64,000 nucleotides of DNA from Bacillota bacterium (GCA_023441055.1 JAEZQY010000057.1:62001-126000), one strand, 5' to 3'. Counted from the first letter of the stretch, positions 41,688-52,138 are shown. A program made the numbers and translations. Notes: a model not told the origin generated them from the sequence alone.

Positions 41688-42470
41688 ATGGAGAACATCA
41701 CGCAGTTGCTGCCTACTTTTTTGTTGATTTTCTGTCGAATCACGGCATTTTTTGCGGTAGCTCCTGTCTTCTCATTTGGCAATGTGCCGAATATGTTTAA
41801 GGTTGGCCTTGCATTCTTCGTGAGTGCCACGATCTTCTCAGTTATGGGCAATGAGACGGCATTATCGATAGACGGTGTATATGCACTAATGATTCTGAAG
41901 GAAATACTTGTAGGCCTGCTGTTGGGGTTTACCGCCTACCTATTCTTCACGGCTGTACAAGTGGCCGGCGCCTTCATGGACAACCAGATTGGGTTTGGTA
42001 TGGTCAACGTCATGGATCCAATGACAGGCGCGCAGGTACCCGTCCTAGGTAACTTCAAGTTCTTCCTAGCGATGTTGTTGTTCCTAGCGATGAATGGCCA
42101 TCATTATCTGCTGTTGGCTTTAATGAACAGCTACGACTGGGTGCCATTCGATTCGCAAATTTTCGCGCGAATCGCAGATGGCGGTGTGTCTAATTTTCTC
42201 ATTGACGCATTTGTTACGATGTTCTACCTTGCCTTCCAAATCGCCATTCCATTGGTCGTCACGCTATTCCTGGTCGATGTCTGCTTAGGGATATTAGCCA
42301 AGACCATGCCGCAGTTAAATATGTTCGTAGTCGGATTTCCGGTTAAGATTACAGTTGGCTTCATCATGCTGACCTTGCTCGTCTCCAGCTTCAGCGGGAC
42401 GTTCAGGGGACTATTCATCAACATGTTCGAAGCGATCGAGCGATTGCTTCAATTAATCGCAGCTATTTGA
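41688..42470 (+). CDS. fliR: Flagellar export gate protein FliR
   Basis: An export gate subunit of 260 residues with about six membrane helices. Recognisable segments are LPTFLLIFCRITAFFAVAPV, GALLGFTAYLFFTAV-like VGLLLGFTAYLFFTAVQVAG, NQIGFGMVNVMDPMTGAQV and LGILAKTMPQLNMFVVGFPV. The ribosome site before ATG 41688 is weak (ATAGGGCTGA), so translation may be coupled to fliQ. flhB starts 21 bp after the stop. Confidence 0.97.
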   Translation: MENITQLLPTFLLIFCRITAFFAVAPVFSFGNVPNMFKVGLAFFVSATIFSVMGNETALSIDGVYALMILKEILVGLLLGFTAYLFFTAVQVAGAFMDNQIGFGMVNVMDPMTGAQVPVLGNFKFFLAMLLFLAMNGHHYLLLALMNSYDWVPFDSQIFARIADGGVSNFLIDAFVTMFYLAFQIAIPLVVTLFLVDVCLGILAKTMPQLNMFVVGFPVKITVGFIMLTLLVSSFSGTFRGLFINMFEAIERLLQLIAAI

Positions 42471-42491
42471 TGATTGAAGGAGGAGGGAGGC

Positions 42492-43580
42492 TTGACAGAG
42501 CATCGATTGCCCGTCGATCTGCAGTGGTTCGCAGGCGAGAAGAGTGAACCTGCCACTCCTAAGAAGAAGCAGGATTCGCGCAATAAGGGACAAGTTGCCA
42601 AGAGCATGGAGCTCCCCAGCGCGTTCATCATGTTCTTCGCCTTCATGTTCTTCCTTATGTTCGGCTCCTATCTAAAGGAACGTATGCATAGCCTGCTAAC
42701 GGTCCCCTTAACGGAATATATGCTGCTGGACGCATCAATGGAGAATGTCACCTATATATTCGGTCAGCTCATCATACAAGGCATGATTATGATGGCGCCG
42801 ATTATGATAGGTGTCGTAGTGATCGGGGTTTTAGGAAATTACATTCAAGTCGGCTTCTTATTGACGGGTGAGCCGCTCAAGCCGCAGCTGAGCAAGCTCA
42901 GCCCGCTCAAAGGGTTGAAACGCATGTTCTCCATGCGTTCATTGGTTGATTTCCTAAAATCAATAATGAAATTGTTCATCGTCGGCACGGTCGCATATTT
43001 GACTGTCATCGATGAGCGAATGACCTTGCTTACGCTGTCCAGGCTGCCGATCGAGAATGTGTTCATCTATGCGGTAGATCTCATTATCGAGTTGGGGTTG
43101 AAGATATGCGCGGTATTAATCATTCTAGCGATCCTTGACTTCATGTATCAGAAGTATGAGCATGCCAAGAGCCTGCGCATGTCCAAGCAAGACATTAAGG
43201 ATGAGTACAAGAAAACCGAGGGCGACCCGTTAATCAAGCGCAGAATTCGAGAGACACAGCGGAGGATGGCGATGCAGCGCATGATGCAAGAAATACCGAA
43301 TGCGGATGTCGTCATCACAAACCCGACTCACTTCGCTGTCGCTATACGCTATGATGCCAATGAAATGGACGCGCCCATGGTTATCGCCAAGGGGCAGGAT
43401 TATGTGGCGCTCCGAATCCGTGAGATCGCGAAGTCACATAACATCGTCTTAATGGAGAATAAACCGCTGGCAAGAGCGCTGTACGCCCAAGTCGAGATTG
43501 GTCAGCATGTACCGAATGATCTGTTCCAAGCTGTCGCAGAAGTATTAGCCTATGTGTACCGACTGAAGAAGAAGATCTAA
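42492..43580 (+). CDS. flhB: Flagellar export switch protein FlhB
   Basis: FlhB sets export substrate order and is switched by FliK. It has 362 residues with four membrane helices (about 42-215) and a cytoplasmic tail. The autocleavage motif Asn277-Pro-Thr-His280 is intact in VVITNPTHFAVAI. The tail then matches the separate YlqH protein at 12470-12766. TTG 42492 lies after AAGGAGGAGGGAGG and gives TEHRLPVDLQWFAGEK, the usual N-terminus; a TTG at 42474 would overlap the ribosome site. Confidence 0.97.
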   Translation: MTEHRLPVDLQWFAGEKSEPATPKKKQDSRNKGQVAKSMELPSAFIMFFAFMFFLMFGSYLKERMHSLLTVPLTEYMLLDASMENVTYIFGQLIIQGMIMMAPIMIGVVVIGVLGNYIQVGFLLTGEPLKPQLSKLSPLKGLKRMFSMRSLVDFLKSIMKLFIVGTVAYLTVIDERMTLLTLSRLPIENVFIYAVDLIIELGLKICAVLIILAILDFMYQKYEHAKSLRMSKQDIKDEYKKTEGDPLIKRRIRETQRRMAMQRMMQEIPNADVVITNPTHFAVAIRYDANEMDAPMVIAKGQDYVALRIREIAKSHNIVLMENKPLARALYAQVEIGQHVPNDLFQAVAEVLAYVYRLKKKI

Positions 43581-43625
43581 CCATTGTCCTTGCCCGATTC
43601 ATACTAGCAGAGAGGAGGCCGGAAG

Positions 43626-45659
43626 ATGAAAATCAAAGATATGGTCGTACTTGTGGGTATCATCGGAATTGTGATGCTGATGATCGTGCCAGTCAATATT
43701 CACTTGTTGGACTTCTTATTAATGATTAACATATCAGTTGCCCTCGTGATCATTCTTGTAGCTATGAATACCAAGGAAGCCTTGGAATTCTCCATCTTCC
43801 CAGCCTTATTATTAATTACAACCTTATTCCGACTTGCGCTCAACATATCGACTACCCGTAACATTCTGTCGAAGGCAGAAGCCGGTCAGGTCGTAGAGAC
43901 GTTCGGACGATTCGTGGCCGGCGGGCAACTTGCTGTCGGCTTTGTTGTGTTCCTTATACTGGTTGTTGTGCAGTTTATCGTCATCACCAAGGGTTCAGAG
44001 CGCGTCGCTGAAGTCGGCGCCCGCTTCACCCTCGACGCGATGCCGGGCAAGCAGATGAGCATCGATGCGGATCTGAATGCTGGATTAATTAATGAGCAAC
44101 AGGCAAGGGAACGAAGACAAAAAATCGAGCGCGAAGCCGACTTCTACGGGTCTATGGACGGTGCTACCAAGTTCGTGAAAGGCGACGCAATCGCAGGCAT
44201 CATCATCGTTCTGATCAATCTGATCGCTGGATTAATTATCGGTGTAACTCTGCATGGCATGCCATTTATGGAGGCAATTGAGACGTACTCCATACTGACG
44301 ATTGGAGATGGTCTGGTCAGTCAGATCCCAGCATTGCTCATCTCGACAGCATCCGGACTGATCGTTACACGCTCCGCGTCTGACGGAAACCTGGCGGAGG
44401 ATCTGACTGCGCAGCTCTTCATCTATCCCAAGCTGCTCTATATTGTTGCCGGCACAATCTTCATGCTGGGCCTGTTCACTCCGATCCAGATGCTGACCGC
44501 GCTTCCGATCGCGGGCGTTATCGCCTACGCGGCGTACAAGATGCAAGACAATCTAAACCGTCGACAGGAAGTGACTGATCAATTAGAGGAGGAGTCGCAG
44601 ATCGAGGAAGTGCGCAGTCCAGAGAGCGTCATCAGCTTGCTCAGCGTGGATCCAATCGAATTTGAGTTCGGTTACGGATTAATTCCGCTTGCTGACACGA
44701 GCCAGGGCGGGGATCTGCTGGATCGGATCATCATGATCCGCAGACAATGCGCGCTGGAGATGGGAATTGTCGTTCCCGTTATTCGAATCCGCGACAATAT
44801 TCAACTTAAACCGAATGAATATGTCATCAAGATTAAAGGGAATTCGATAGCCCGCGGTGAATTATTACTTAATCACTATCTAGCCATGAGTCCTGGATAT
44901 GATGATGAATCGATTCACGGCATCGAGACGCTGGAGCCCGCCTTCAAGCTGCCCGCATTGTGGATTGACGAAGCGACCAAGGAGAGAGCGGAGCTGTCCG
45001 GCTATACCGTCGTTGACCCGCCGTCAGTCGTTGCAACTCATCTTACAGAAGTGATCAAGAAGCACGCGCATGAACTGTTGGGCCGTCAAGAGACGAAGGC
45101 GCTCGTCGACAACTTGAAGGAGCATTACTCTGCACTTGTCGAAGAACTGATTCCGAATCTGTTAGCGATTGGCGACCTGCAGAAGGTGTTATGCAAGCTG
45201 CTGAAGGAGAAGATCTCGATTCGAGATCTGGTCACCATCTTCGAGACGCTGGCGGACTATGCGAGCTACACCAAGGATCCTGATATTCTGACGGAATATG
45301 TCAGACAAGCGTTATCAAGGCAGATCACACAGCAGTACGCTTCTGCAGGAGATGCGCTTAAGGTGGTGACGGTCGGTCCGGGAGTTGAGAAGAAAATCGC
45401 GGAATCTGTACAGCAGACCGAGCAAGGTTCATACCTGGCGATGGACCCTGCATCGACACAGACGCTGTATCACCGCATGTCCGAGCAGCTCAGCAAGCTG
45501 GCGCAATCCGGTCAGCAGCCGATCATACTGGCCTCTCCGACGATACGTATGTATCTTCGTCAATTGTTGGACCGTTCTATGCAGGATGTACCTGTATTAT
45601 CCTACAACGAGCTGGAGCCCGATGTGGAAATTCATAGTGTCGGAGTGGTTAATATATGA
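43626..45659 (+). CDS. flhA: Flagellar export protein FlhA
   Basis: The largest export gate subunit, 677 residues. The N-terminal half has about eight membrane helices and the FHIPEP-type signature GARFTLDAMPGKQMSIDADL, followed by the cytoplasmic ring domain (about 345-677) that docks chaperones. GAGAGGAGGCCGGAAG precedes the ATG. It overlaps flhF by 4 bp (ATGA). Confidence 0.98.
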   Translation: MKIKDMVVLVGIIGIVMLMIVPVNIHLLDFLLMINISVALVIILVAMNTKEALEFSIFPALLLITTLFRLALNISTTRNILSKAEAGQVVETFGRFVAGGQLAVGFVVFLILVVVQFIVITKGSERVAEVGARFTLDAMPGKQMSIDADLNAGLINEQQARERRQKIEREADFYGSMDGATKFVKGDAIAGIIIVLINLIAGLIIGVTLHGMPFMEAIETYSILTIGDGLVSQIPALLISTASGLIVTRSASDGNLAEDLTAQLFIYPKLLYIVAGTIFMLGLFTPIQMLTALPIAGVIAYAAYKMQDNLNRRQEVTDQLEEESQIEEVRSPESVISLLSVDPIEFEFGYGLIPLADTSQGGDLLDRIIMIRRQCALEMGIVVPVIRIRDNIQLKPNEYVIKIKGNSIARGELLLNHYLAMSPGYDDESIHGIETLEPAFKLPALWIDEATKERAELSGYTVVDPPSVVATHLTEVIKKHAHELLGRQETKALVDNLKEHYSALVEELIPNLLAIGDLQKVLCKLLKEKISIRDLVTIFETLADYASYTKDPDILTEYVRQALSRQITQQYASAGDALKVVTVGPGVEKKIAESVQQTEQGSYLAMDPASTQTLYHRMSEQLSKLAQSGQQPIILASPTIRMYLRQLLDRSMQDVPVLSYNELEPDVEIHSVGVVNI

Positions 45660-46894
45660 GAGTGAAACGCTATGTAGTAGATTCAATGCCCGATGCCATG
45701 CAGAAAATAAGAACAGACCTCGGCAAGGACGCGGTCATTCTGAATACGAAGGACATCAAGGTTGGCGGATTTCTCGGTATGTTCGGCAGGAAATGCATTG
45801 AGGTGATCGCTGCGATCGACACCAACGCATCTCCGCAAGCTTCTAAGCCTGCAGGCAGGACACCAACAGCGGTGATGTCTGCTGCGGATTCAGGCCATGC
45901 GGCAGTGCTGGCAGCTGTTAAGCCGCCGCCGGCAGCACCTGCTCCAGCACCAGTTACAGCACCTGCTCCAGCCCATGCTAAAGCCCATGCTGCAGCATCC
46001 GCATCTGGTGCTGCTAGCGATGAATCCTTAATCCAGGAAGTTCGTCAGATGAAGAGTCTACTGCAGCAGATGACCAAGGATAGCGGAATGCCGATGATTC
46101 CGGCTGAGCTAGCTGCGATCGAATCGCGCTTGCTGGAGCAGGAAATTCATCCCGAGCTGGTCGTATCCTTGCTGACAGAGGCAAGATCACAGCTCGACCA
46201 AGCATTCGAGGATTGGACGGCTGCTGATGCAATAACTGTCGTACGAGAGCTTCTATTGCGTCTGCTGCGCAGCGCCAAGGCCAAGCCTATACAGAATAGC
46301 ACCAAAATTGTTCACTTCGTTGGTCCGACCGGTGTTGGGAAGACGACAACGATCGCCAAGCTAGCAGCTGAGCAAGTGCTGAAATTTAACCGCAAGGTAG
46401 GGTTCATAACATCCGACACGTATCGGATCGCGGCAATTGAGCAGCTCCGTACCTACGCGAATATTCTGAATGTGCCGCTGGAGGTCGTATTCAGTTCTTC
46501 AGAGATGACCCGGGCTCTGCATCAATTCGCCGATTACGATGTGGTCTTCATGGATACAGCTGGACGCAACTTTCGCAATGAGATGAACGTCTCAGAGCTC
46601 AACGCGCTGCTCAAAGCTAGCGGACAATGTGAAACCTATCTAGTCCTTAGCCTAACCTCGAAGTATCGCGATATGAAGACGATCACCGAGAATTTCTCGA
46701 AGTTCAAGCTGGACAAGCTGCTCTTCACGAAATTGGATGAAACGGAGACCATCGGCGGCATAGTCAATTTAGTCCATGACTTTGATCTTCGCGGCTCATA
46801 CGTCACCAATGGTCAGAACGTTCCGGACGACATCGAGATTCTGCAGGAGGAACGGATTGTTGATCTGATTCTGGGAGGCGTTCACCATGAATGA
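45656..46894 (+). CDS. flhF: Flagellar SRP-type GTPase FlhF
   Basis: An SRP-family GTPase that places flagella and works with FlhG. It has 412 residues: an N-terminal B domain (MRVKRYVVDSMPDAMQKIR, DAVILNTKDIK), an Ala/Pro-rich linker (about 60-120), and the NG domain with G1 FVGPTGVGKTTTIAKLA, DTYRIAAIEQLRTYA, DTAGRNFRN and TKLDETETIGG. It overlaps flhA by 4 bp and flhG by 8 bp. Confidence 0.97.
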   Translation: MRVKRYVVDSMPDAMQKIRTDLGKDAVILNTKDIKVGGFLGMFGRKCIEVIAAIDTNASPQASKPAGRTPTAVMSAADSGHAAVLAAVKPPPAAPAPAPVTAPAPAHAKAHAAASASGAASDESLIQEVRQMKSLLQQMTKDSGMPMIPAELAAIESRLLEQEIHPELVVSLLTEARSQLDQAFEDWTAADAITVVRELLLRLLRSAKAKPIQNSTKIVHFVGPTGVGKTTTIAKLAAEQVLKFNRKVGFITSDTYRIAAIEQLRTYANILNVPLEVVFSSSEMTRALHQFADYDVVFMDTAGRNFRNEMNVSELNALLKASGQCETYLVLSLTSKYRDMKTITENFSKFKLDKLLFTKLDETETIGGIVNLVHDFDLRGSYVTNGQNVPDDIEILQEERIVDLILGGVHHE

Positions 46895-47759
46895 TCAAGC
46901 GCAATCGCTGCGAGATTTAGTGAATGTTCGTCAGGACGGCAGCGATCGATCGACGAAGATAATAACCGTGACCAGCGGTAAGGGCGGGGTAGGCAAGTCG
47001 AATTTCACCCTGAACTTCGCGCTATCGCTGCAATCGCTCGGTTATCGCGTACTTGTTTTCGATGCTGACATTGGCTTGGCGAATATCGATGTGCTGATGG
47101 GGGCATCGCCGAAATATAACCTCTATCATCTGCTCAAGCGGCAGAAGACAATCTGGGAGATCATTCACACCGGTGTAAATGACCTGCAATTTATTGCAGG
47201 GGGCTCAGGATTTAATGATCTTTTAAGGCTTACCGAGGAAGAACTGGCGTACTTTGCAGACCAAATCAATGAGCTGAATGGGTACGCTGATTTTATCATT
47301 TTCGACACTGGGGCAGGATTGTCGAAAGAAACGTTGAAGTTTATTGTAGCGGCTCATGAGACAATCGTAGTCACTACACCTGAACCTACCTCTATTACGG
47401 ATGCATACGCGATCATCAAGATGGTACATGGGATGGACTATCAAGTCCCGTTCAATCTGATCATTAATCGCATTACCGATCCTTATGAAGGGAAGCGAAC
47501 AGCAGAGAAGATCAGCCTGGTCGCCAAGCGTTTTCTGCAATTGGACATCCCGCTGCTCGGCTGTATCGAAGACGATCAATATGTCTCACGCGCTGTGAAG
47601 CGACAGGTACCCTTCACAGTGGCCTATCCCAATAGCGCGGCAGCTAGGTCCATAAGCCAAATTGCGACTAGTTTCGTCACAGGGTATGACCAGAGCAACG
47701 CGGAAGAGCAGACTGGCGTCAAACGTTTCTTAAGTCGAATGATGAAGTTGATTCGATAG
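46887..47759 (+). CDS. flhG: Flagellar number regulator FlhG (MinD-like ATPase, YlxH)
   Basis: A MinD/ParA-type ATPase of 290 residues that stimulates FlhF and helps C-ring assembly. The deviant Walker A is TVTSGKGGVGKSNFTLNFAL, followed by VFDADIGLANIDVLMG and FIIFDTGAGLS. The C-terminal tail VKRFLSRMMKLIR looks like a membrane-targeting amphipathic helix. The N-terminus contains a DQAQSLRDLV-type segment, as in FlhG proteins that activate FlhF. Confidence 0.97.
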   Translation: MNDQAQSLRDLVNVRQDGSDRSTKIITVTSGKGGVGKSNFTLNFALSLQSLGYRVLVFDADIGLANIDVLMGASPKYNLYHLLKRQKTIWEIIHTGVNDLQFIAGGSGFNDLLRLTEEELAYFADQINELNGYADFIIFDTGAGLSKETLKFIVAAHETIVVTTPEPTSITDAYAIIKMVHGMDYQVPFNLIINRITDPYEGKRTAEKISLVAKRFLQLDIPLLGCIEDDQYVSRAVKRQVPFTVAYPNSAAARSISQIATSFVTGYDQSNAEEQTGVKRFLSRMMKLIR

Positions 47760-47808
47760 AGGCTCCGGCACGTACTATCACGCATATGCATCCAGGAGGA
47801 GATTCGAA

Positions 47809-48891
47809 ATGAAACGATACCGGGTATTAGTTGTGGATGATTCTGCATTCATGCGCAAAATCATATCGGATTTGATCACTGAGAACACAGAATTCGAAGT
47901 GGTCGGAACTGCTAAGAATGGCGCGGAAGCCGTTGGATTAGTCAAGCAATTAAAGCCTGATGTCCTTACACTGGATATTGAGATGCCGATCATGAATGGT
48001 CTTGATGCGCTCAAGGTCATCATGAAGGAGTCTCCTACACCTGTTGTTATGCTAAGCACATTAACGGAAGAAGGCGCAAGAGAGACGATTCGTGCCTTAG
48101 AGCTCGGAGCTATCGACTTTGTTCGCAAGCCCTCCGGCTCGATCTCTCTGGATTTATATAAGATTCAAGACTTGCTGCTCGATAAGCTGCGAATCGCCGT
48201 TCGAGCGAGAGTGAAGTCCTCGACTTCAGCGGACAGTGATCAAGCGAGCCTGCATTCCTCCGCGTCTCTGTATAGGAGACAGGAGAAGCCTGAGCCGCCT
48301 ATACGCAAGGATGCTCACATTCATAAGGTGGTTGTGATTGGCACATCAACTGGGGGACCTCGAGCACTGCAGACGGTGCTAAGCGGCATTCCCGCGCAAT
48401 TCCCTGCGCCTATCCTCGTTGTGCAGCATATGCCGCCCAACTTTACGAAATCGCTGGCAGATCGTTTGAATGCCATCTGTGAGTTGGATGTAGTAGAGGC
48501 GCAGCAGCATATGACAGTATGTCCAGGAACGGTATATATTGCTCCGGGCGGTTATCATATGCAGCTTATGCGGGTGCACGCGGCCAGCTACCGCATTCAG
48601 CTAACCAAGGACGAGCCTGTATCTGGACATCGGCCATCTGTAGATGTACTGTTTGAATCGCTTGTTCCATTCCAGGAATTGGAGCGATACGCGGTGATTA
48701 TGACCGGGATGGGGTCAGATGGAGCCAAGGGGATGCTGGAGCTCAAGCGCGCCGGAGCGAAATGTACGATCGCGGAAGCTGAAGAAACCAGTGTTGTATA
48801 TGGGATGCCTCGCGCGGCGATCGAATTACATGCCGTCGACCATATCATGAAGCTGCAGGATATTCCCGCGCAGCTGAACAAAATCATCTAG
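47809..48891 (+). CDS. cheB: Chemotaxis methylesterase/deamidase CheB
   Basis: CheB removes methyl groups from chemoreceptors for adaptation. It has 360 residues. The receiver domain carries Asp56 (LTLDIEMPIMNG), and a linker (about 135-170) joins it to the methylesterase domain with the catalytic Ser in IGTSTGGPRAL, His in VVQHMPPNF and Asp in MTGMGSDGAKGM. CAGGAGGAGATTC precedes the ATG. It is followed by cheA. Confidence 0.97.
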   Translation: MKRYRVLVVDDSAFMRKIISDLITENTEFEVVGTAKNGAEAVGLVKQLKPDVLTLDIEMPIMNGLDALKVIMKESPTPVVMLSTLTEEGARETIRALELGAIDFVRKPSGSISLDLYKIQDLLLDKLRIAVRARVKSSTSADSDQASLHSSASLYRRQEKPEPPIRKDAHIHKVVVIGTSTGGPRALQTVLSGIPAQFPAPILVVQHMPPNFTKSLADRLNAICELDVVEAQQHMTVCPGTVYIAPGGYHMQLMRVHAASYRIQLTKDEPVSGHRPSVDVLFESLVPFQELERYAVIMTGMGSDGAKGMLELKRAGAKCTIAEAEETSVVYGMPRAAIELHAVDHIMKLQDIPAQLNKII

Positions 48892-48965
48892 AGCCTTTGT
48901 GTGAAAAAGCAGTATGAGGATGAGTGAACAGACTCGATTGTCAGCCTACTGGAGGTGCCAGATCA

Positions 48966-51017
48966 ATGGAAATGAATCAGTATCTTGCCATGTTTATCGA
49001 AGAATCCAAGGACCATCTGCAAGCGATGAATGAAAATTTGCTTAAGCTGGAGGGGAGCCCAGAGGACATTTCAATTGTCCAGATCATCTTCCGGTCCGCA
49101 CATACCCTTAAGGGAATGTCTGCTACAATGGGGTACGAGGATATCGCATCTCTGACCCATGAGATGGAGAATATCTTGGATCTGGTGCGCAACAATAAAC
49201 TCGCCATGAGCTCGCCGATCTTCGACACGCTCTTCAAGGGATTGGATCTGCTGGAGAATATGGTGCAGGATATTATTGCGGGCGGGAAGGGTCAGGCAGA
49301 TGTAACGGCAGTCGTCAGCTCGCTGAAGGCTATTATTAGCGGGGATCTGTCTGCTAATGCCAGCGCTGCAATTACGCAGCAGTCTTCGATAGGTGGAGAA
49401 TTGGATGAGTTTCAATACTCCGTGCTGAACCAATCCATCGAGAGCGGACATGCTGTCTACTTCATGAAGGTTGTCATCCGCGAGGACTGCGTATTAAAAG
49501 CGGCGCGCGCTTACATGGTGTTCGATACACTGGAGCACCATGGTGAGATCGCCAAGTCCACACCTTCTGTCCAGGATATCGAGCAGGAGAAATTCGATCG
49601 TTCCTTCACGCTATTCTACATATCTAAAGCGAATATCGACACGGTTAGAGCGTATGCGGAGAATGTGTCCGAGATTGAGTCGGTAGAAATTGCCCAGCTT
49701 GATCAGGAGACGCTGCTCCAATACAGCACGCGCAACACTGAGGTTAGTGCGCCCGAAGCAATCCCATCAATAGCACAGCCTAATACCGCTACGCCTGCAG
49801 CCTCTGCCTCGGCTCCTCCACAAGCAGGAGCTGCTCCGCAGGCAGGAGCCGCAAGAGAGAGCGCCAATCTGCATCGAACGATTCGTGTGGATATTGAACG
49901 GCTGGATGTATTGATGAATCTATTCAGCGAGCTGCTGATCGATCGTGTGCGTCTTGAGGTGCTCGCTGACGAAATTCGCCGCAATGATCTGACGGAAACG
50001 GTTGAGCATATGTCGAGGGTCAGCTCCGATCTGCAGAATATTGTGTTGAAGCTGCGGATGGTCCCGGTTGAATCGGTGTTCAACCGATTCCCCAGAATGG
50101 TGCGGGACATTGCCAAGTCGCTGGATAAGAAGGTCGAGCTAGTCGTGATCGGGGCTGATACAGAGCTGGATCGGACCGTAATCGATGAGATTGGCGACCC
50201 GCTCGTCCACTTATTGCGCAACTCGCTAGACCATGGTGTGGAATCCGTCGAGGATCGCTTGAAGGCCGGGAAGAAGCAATCAGGCACGATTCATCTGAGA
50301 GCTTTCCACAGCGGTAATCATGTGTTCATTGAGATTGAGGATGATGGAAGAGGAATCAATCGAGATAAGGTTCTGCATACGGCGATCAAGAACGGGGTTG
50401 TGTCTGAAGAACATGCCCAAACATTAACGGATGAGGAAATCTTCCAATTCTTGTTCGCTTCCGGCTTTAGCACAGCGGATCAGATTTCTGACCTGTCCGG
50501 CCGCGGTGTGGGGCTGGATGTCGTGAAGACGAAGATCAGTTCACTAGGCGGCAATGTGTCTGTCACCTCGTCGCCAGGTACGGGCACGAAGTTCTCTGTT
50601 CAGCTGCCGCTCACGCTATCGATTATCGGCGGGATGCTGATCAGGCTCCATAATGAGAAGTATGCCATTCCATTATCGTCCATCGTTGAGACCGCAATTT
50701 TGCCGCTAAGCGCGATTCGGCAGGTACATGAGAAGTTGATGATGGATTATCGTGATAGTCTCATTCCTTTGATTCCATTAGACGATATGCTGGGATGTCC
50801 TAAGACGGAGCGTACGCGGCAGGAGCATGAGGTTGTCATCGTCCATAAAGGGGATAAACTAGCTGCTGTCATCGTCGACGAATTGCTTGGTCAGCAGGAG
50901 ATCGTACTCAAATCATTGGGCGGCTATCTGACCAACCTGTTCGCCATATCCGGAGCGACCATTATGGGCGATGGTCAAGTAGCATTAATATTGGATACTA
51001 ACGCACTCATTAAGTAG
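48966..51017 (+). CDS. cheA: Chemotaxis histidine kinase CheA
   Basis: The receptor-coupled kinase of chemotaxis. It has 683 residues. P1 carries the phosphorylated His46 in FRSAHTLKGMSATMG. P2 (about 150-260) binds CheY/CheB. An Ala/Pro-rich linker (about 270-295) leads to the P3 dimerisation helices, the P4 ATPase with NSLDHGVES, IEDDGRGIN and GRGVGLDVVK, and the C-terminal CheW-like P5. The ATG at 48966 follows GGAGGTG; the longer frame from 48924 lacks support. Confidence 0.97.
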   Translation: MEMNQYLAMFIEESKDHLQAMNENLLKLEGSPEDISIVQIIFRSAHTLKGMSATMGYEDIASLTHEMENILDLVRNNKLAMSSPIFDTLFKGLDLLENMVQDIIAGGKGQADVTAVVSSLKAIISGDLSANASAAITQQSSIGGELDEFQYSVLNQSIESGHAVYFMKVVIREDCVLKAARAYMVFDTLEHHGEIAKSTPSVQDIEQEKFDRSFTLFYISKANIDTVRAYAENVSEIESVEIAQLDQETLLQYSTRNTEVSAPEAIPSIAQPNTATPAASASAPPQAGAAPQAGAARESANLHRTIRVDIERLDVLMNLFSELLIDRVRLEVLADEIRRNDLTETVEHMSRVSSDLQNIVLKLRMVPVESVFNRFPRMVRDIAKSLDKKVELVVIGADTELDRTVIDEIGDPLVHLLRNSLDHGVESVEDRLKAGKKQSGTIHLRAFHSGNHVFIEIEDDGRGINRDKVLHTAIKNGVVSEEHAQTLTDEEIFQFLFASGFSTADQISDLSGRGVGLDVVKTKISSLGGNVSVTSSPGTGTKFSVQLPLTLSIIGGMLIRLHNEKYAIPLSSIVETAILPLSAIRQVHEKLMMDYRDSLIPLIPLDDMLGCPKTERTRQEHEVVIVHKGDKLAAVIVDELLGQQEIVLKSLGGYLTNLFAISGATIMGDGQVALILDTNALIK

Positions 51018-51050
51018 AGCATCAGCACTATACTCTGGGAGGGAATTACA

Positions 51051-51512
51051 ATGGGAGAAGAATTAAAGGTGATCGTATTCTCGCTGGCGCATGAACAATA
51101 TGGTGTAGAAGTAGATAAAGTCAAAACAATCGAACGCATTCAACCGATGACGCGGGTGCCAAGAACGCCTTCATTCGTAAAGGGTGTCATTAATCTTCGA
51201 GGTGTAGTAGTGCCCGTCATCGACTTGCGCGGACGATTCGGACTCCCTGAAGGTGAATTCACGAATGATTCACGCATTATCATTGTAAACGTCGGTAAGA
51301 TCGAAGTGGGCTTAATTGTTGACGCAGCCAGCGATGTCGTCGATGTAGACAGTGATTCCATCGTAGACCCTCCGGAAGTGGTCGGTGGCATTAAGGCGAA
51401 GTACCTGCGTGGTGTCGCGAAGATCGAAGATAACCGTTTGCTCGTTATGTTGAACTTGGAAGAAGTGTTGAATAAGAGTGAAATTGTGCAGCTAGAAGAA
51501 ATCGAGGAGTAA
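51051..51512 (+). CDS. cheW: Chemotaxis coupling protein CheW
   Basis: An adaptor of 153 residues that links receptors to CheA. The CheW fold is evident in KVIVFSLAHEQYGVEVDKVK, TRVPRTPSFVKGVINLRG, VVPVIDLRGRFGL and RIIIVNVGKIEVGLIVDAAS. GGGAGGGAATTACA precedes the ATG. It follows cheA and precedes cheC, the standard order. Confidence 0.97.
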   Translation: MGEELKVIVFSLAHEQYGVEVDKVKTIERIQPMTRVPRTPSFVKGVINLRGVVVPVIDLRGRFGLPEGEFTNDSRIIIVNVGKIEVGLIVDAASDVVDVDSDSIVDPPEVVGGIKAKYLRGVAKIEDNRLLVMLNLEEVLNKSEIVQLEEIEE

Positions 51513-51517
51513 TAGAC

Positions 51518-52138
51518 GTGGATCCACTTAAGCATATCGCGGCCTTTCAGTTGGATGTTCTGAAGGAAGTAGGCAATATCGGCGCTGGACACGCGGCTAC
51601 CGCACTCTCCAAGATGCTCAACAAGCCGGTAGACATGCACATACCGAAGGTGAATGTGCTGCACTTCGAAGAAATTACCGATAGCTTGAACGGCGCGGAA
51701 GAGGTCGTCATTGCGATCTTCATGCGTGTTGAAGGTGAAGCGCCAGGCAATATGTTCTTCATCCTGTCTCAGCTATCCGCGAAGAAGCTTGTTGGCCAGA
51801 TGGCAGGTATCCAGTCGGAGATGGACGAGATGTTCTCAGAGATGGAATTGTCTGCTCTGCAGGAGATCGGCAATATATTGGTAGGCTCGTACCTATCCTC
51901 ATTAGCTGACTTCACACAGCTTCATCTCTATCCGACAGTACCGTCACTGGCTATTGATATGGCAGGCGCGATCTTAAGTTATGGATTGATTCAATTCGGC
52001 GAGATGGGGGAGCATGCGCTCCTGATAGACACGAAATTTCTAGAGGATAAGCAAGAAGTTGAAGGCCATTTCTTCTTCATACCTGATCCGGAATCATTCC
52101 GTCAAATATTCGCTTCACTGGGAGTACCCTTAGAATGA
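51518..52138 (+). CDS. cheC: CheY-P phosphatase CheC
   Basis: A 206-residue phosphatase that acts on CheY-P and binds CheD. Both active-site motifs are visible: LKEVGNIGAGHAATALSKML and LQEIGNILVGSYLSSLADF. GTG start at 51518, with GAAGAAATCGAGGAG at the end of cheW as the ribosome region. It overlaps cheD by 4 bp, which fits the CheC-CheD complex. Confidence 0.96.
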   Translation: MDPLKHIAAFQLDVLKEVGNIGAGHAATALSKMLNKPVDMHIPKVNVLHFEEITDSLNGAEEVVIAIFMRVEGEAPGNMFFILSQLSAKKLVGQMAGIQSEMDEMFSEMELSALQEIGNILVGSYLSSLADFTQLHLYPTVPSLAIDMAGAILSYGLIQFGEMGEHALLIDTKFLEDKQEVEGHFFFIPDPESFRQIFASLGVPLE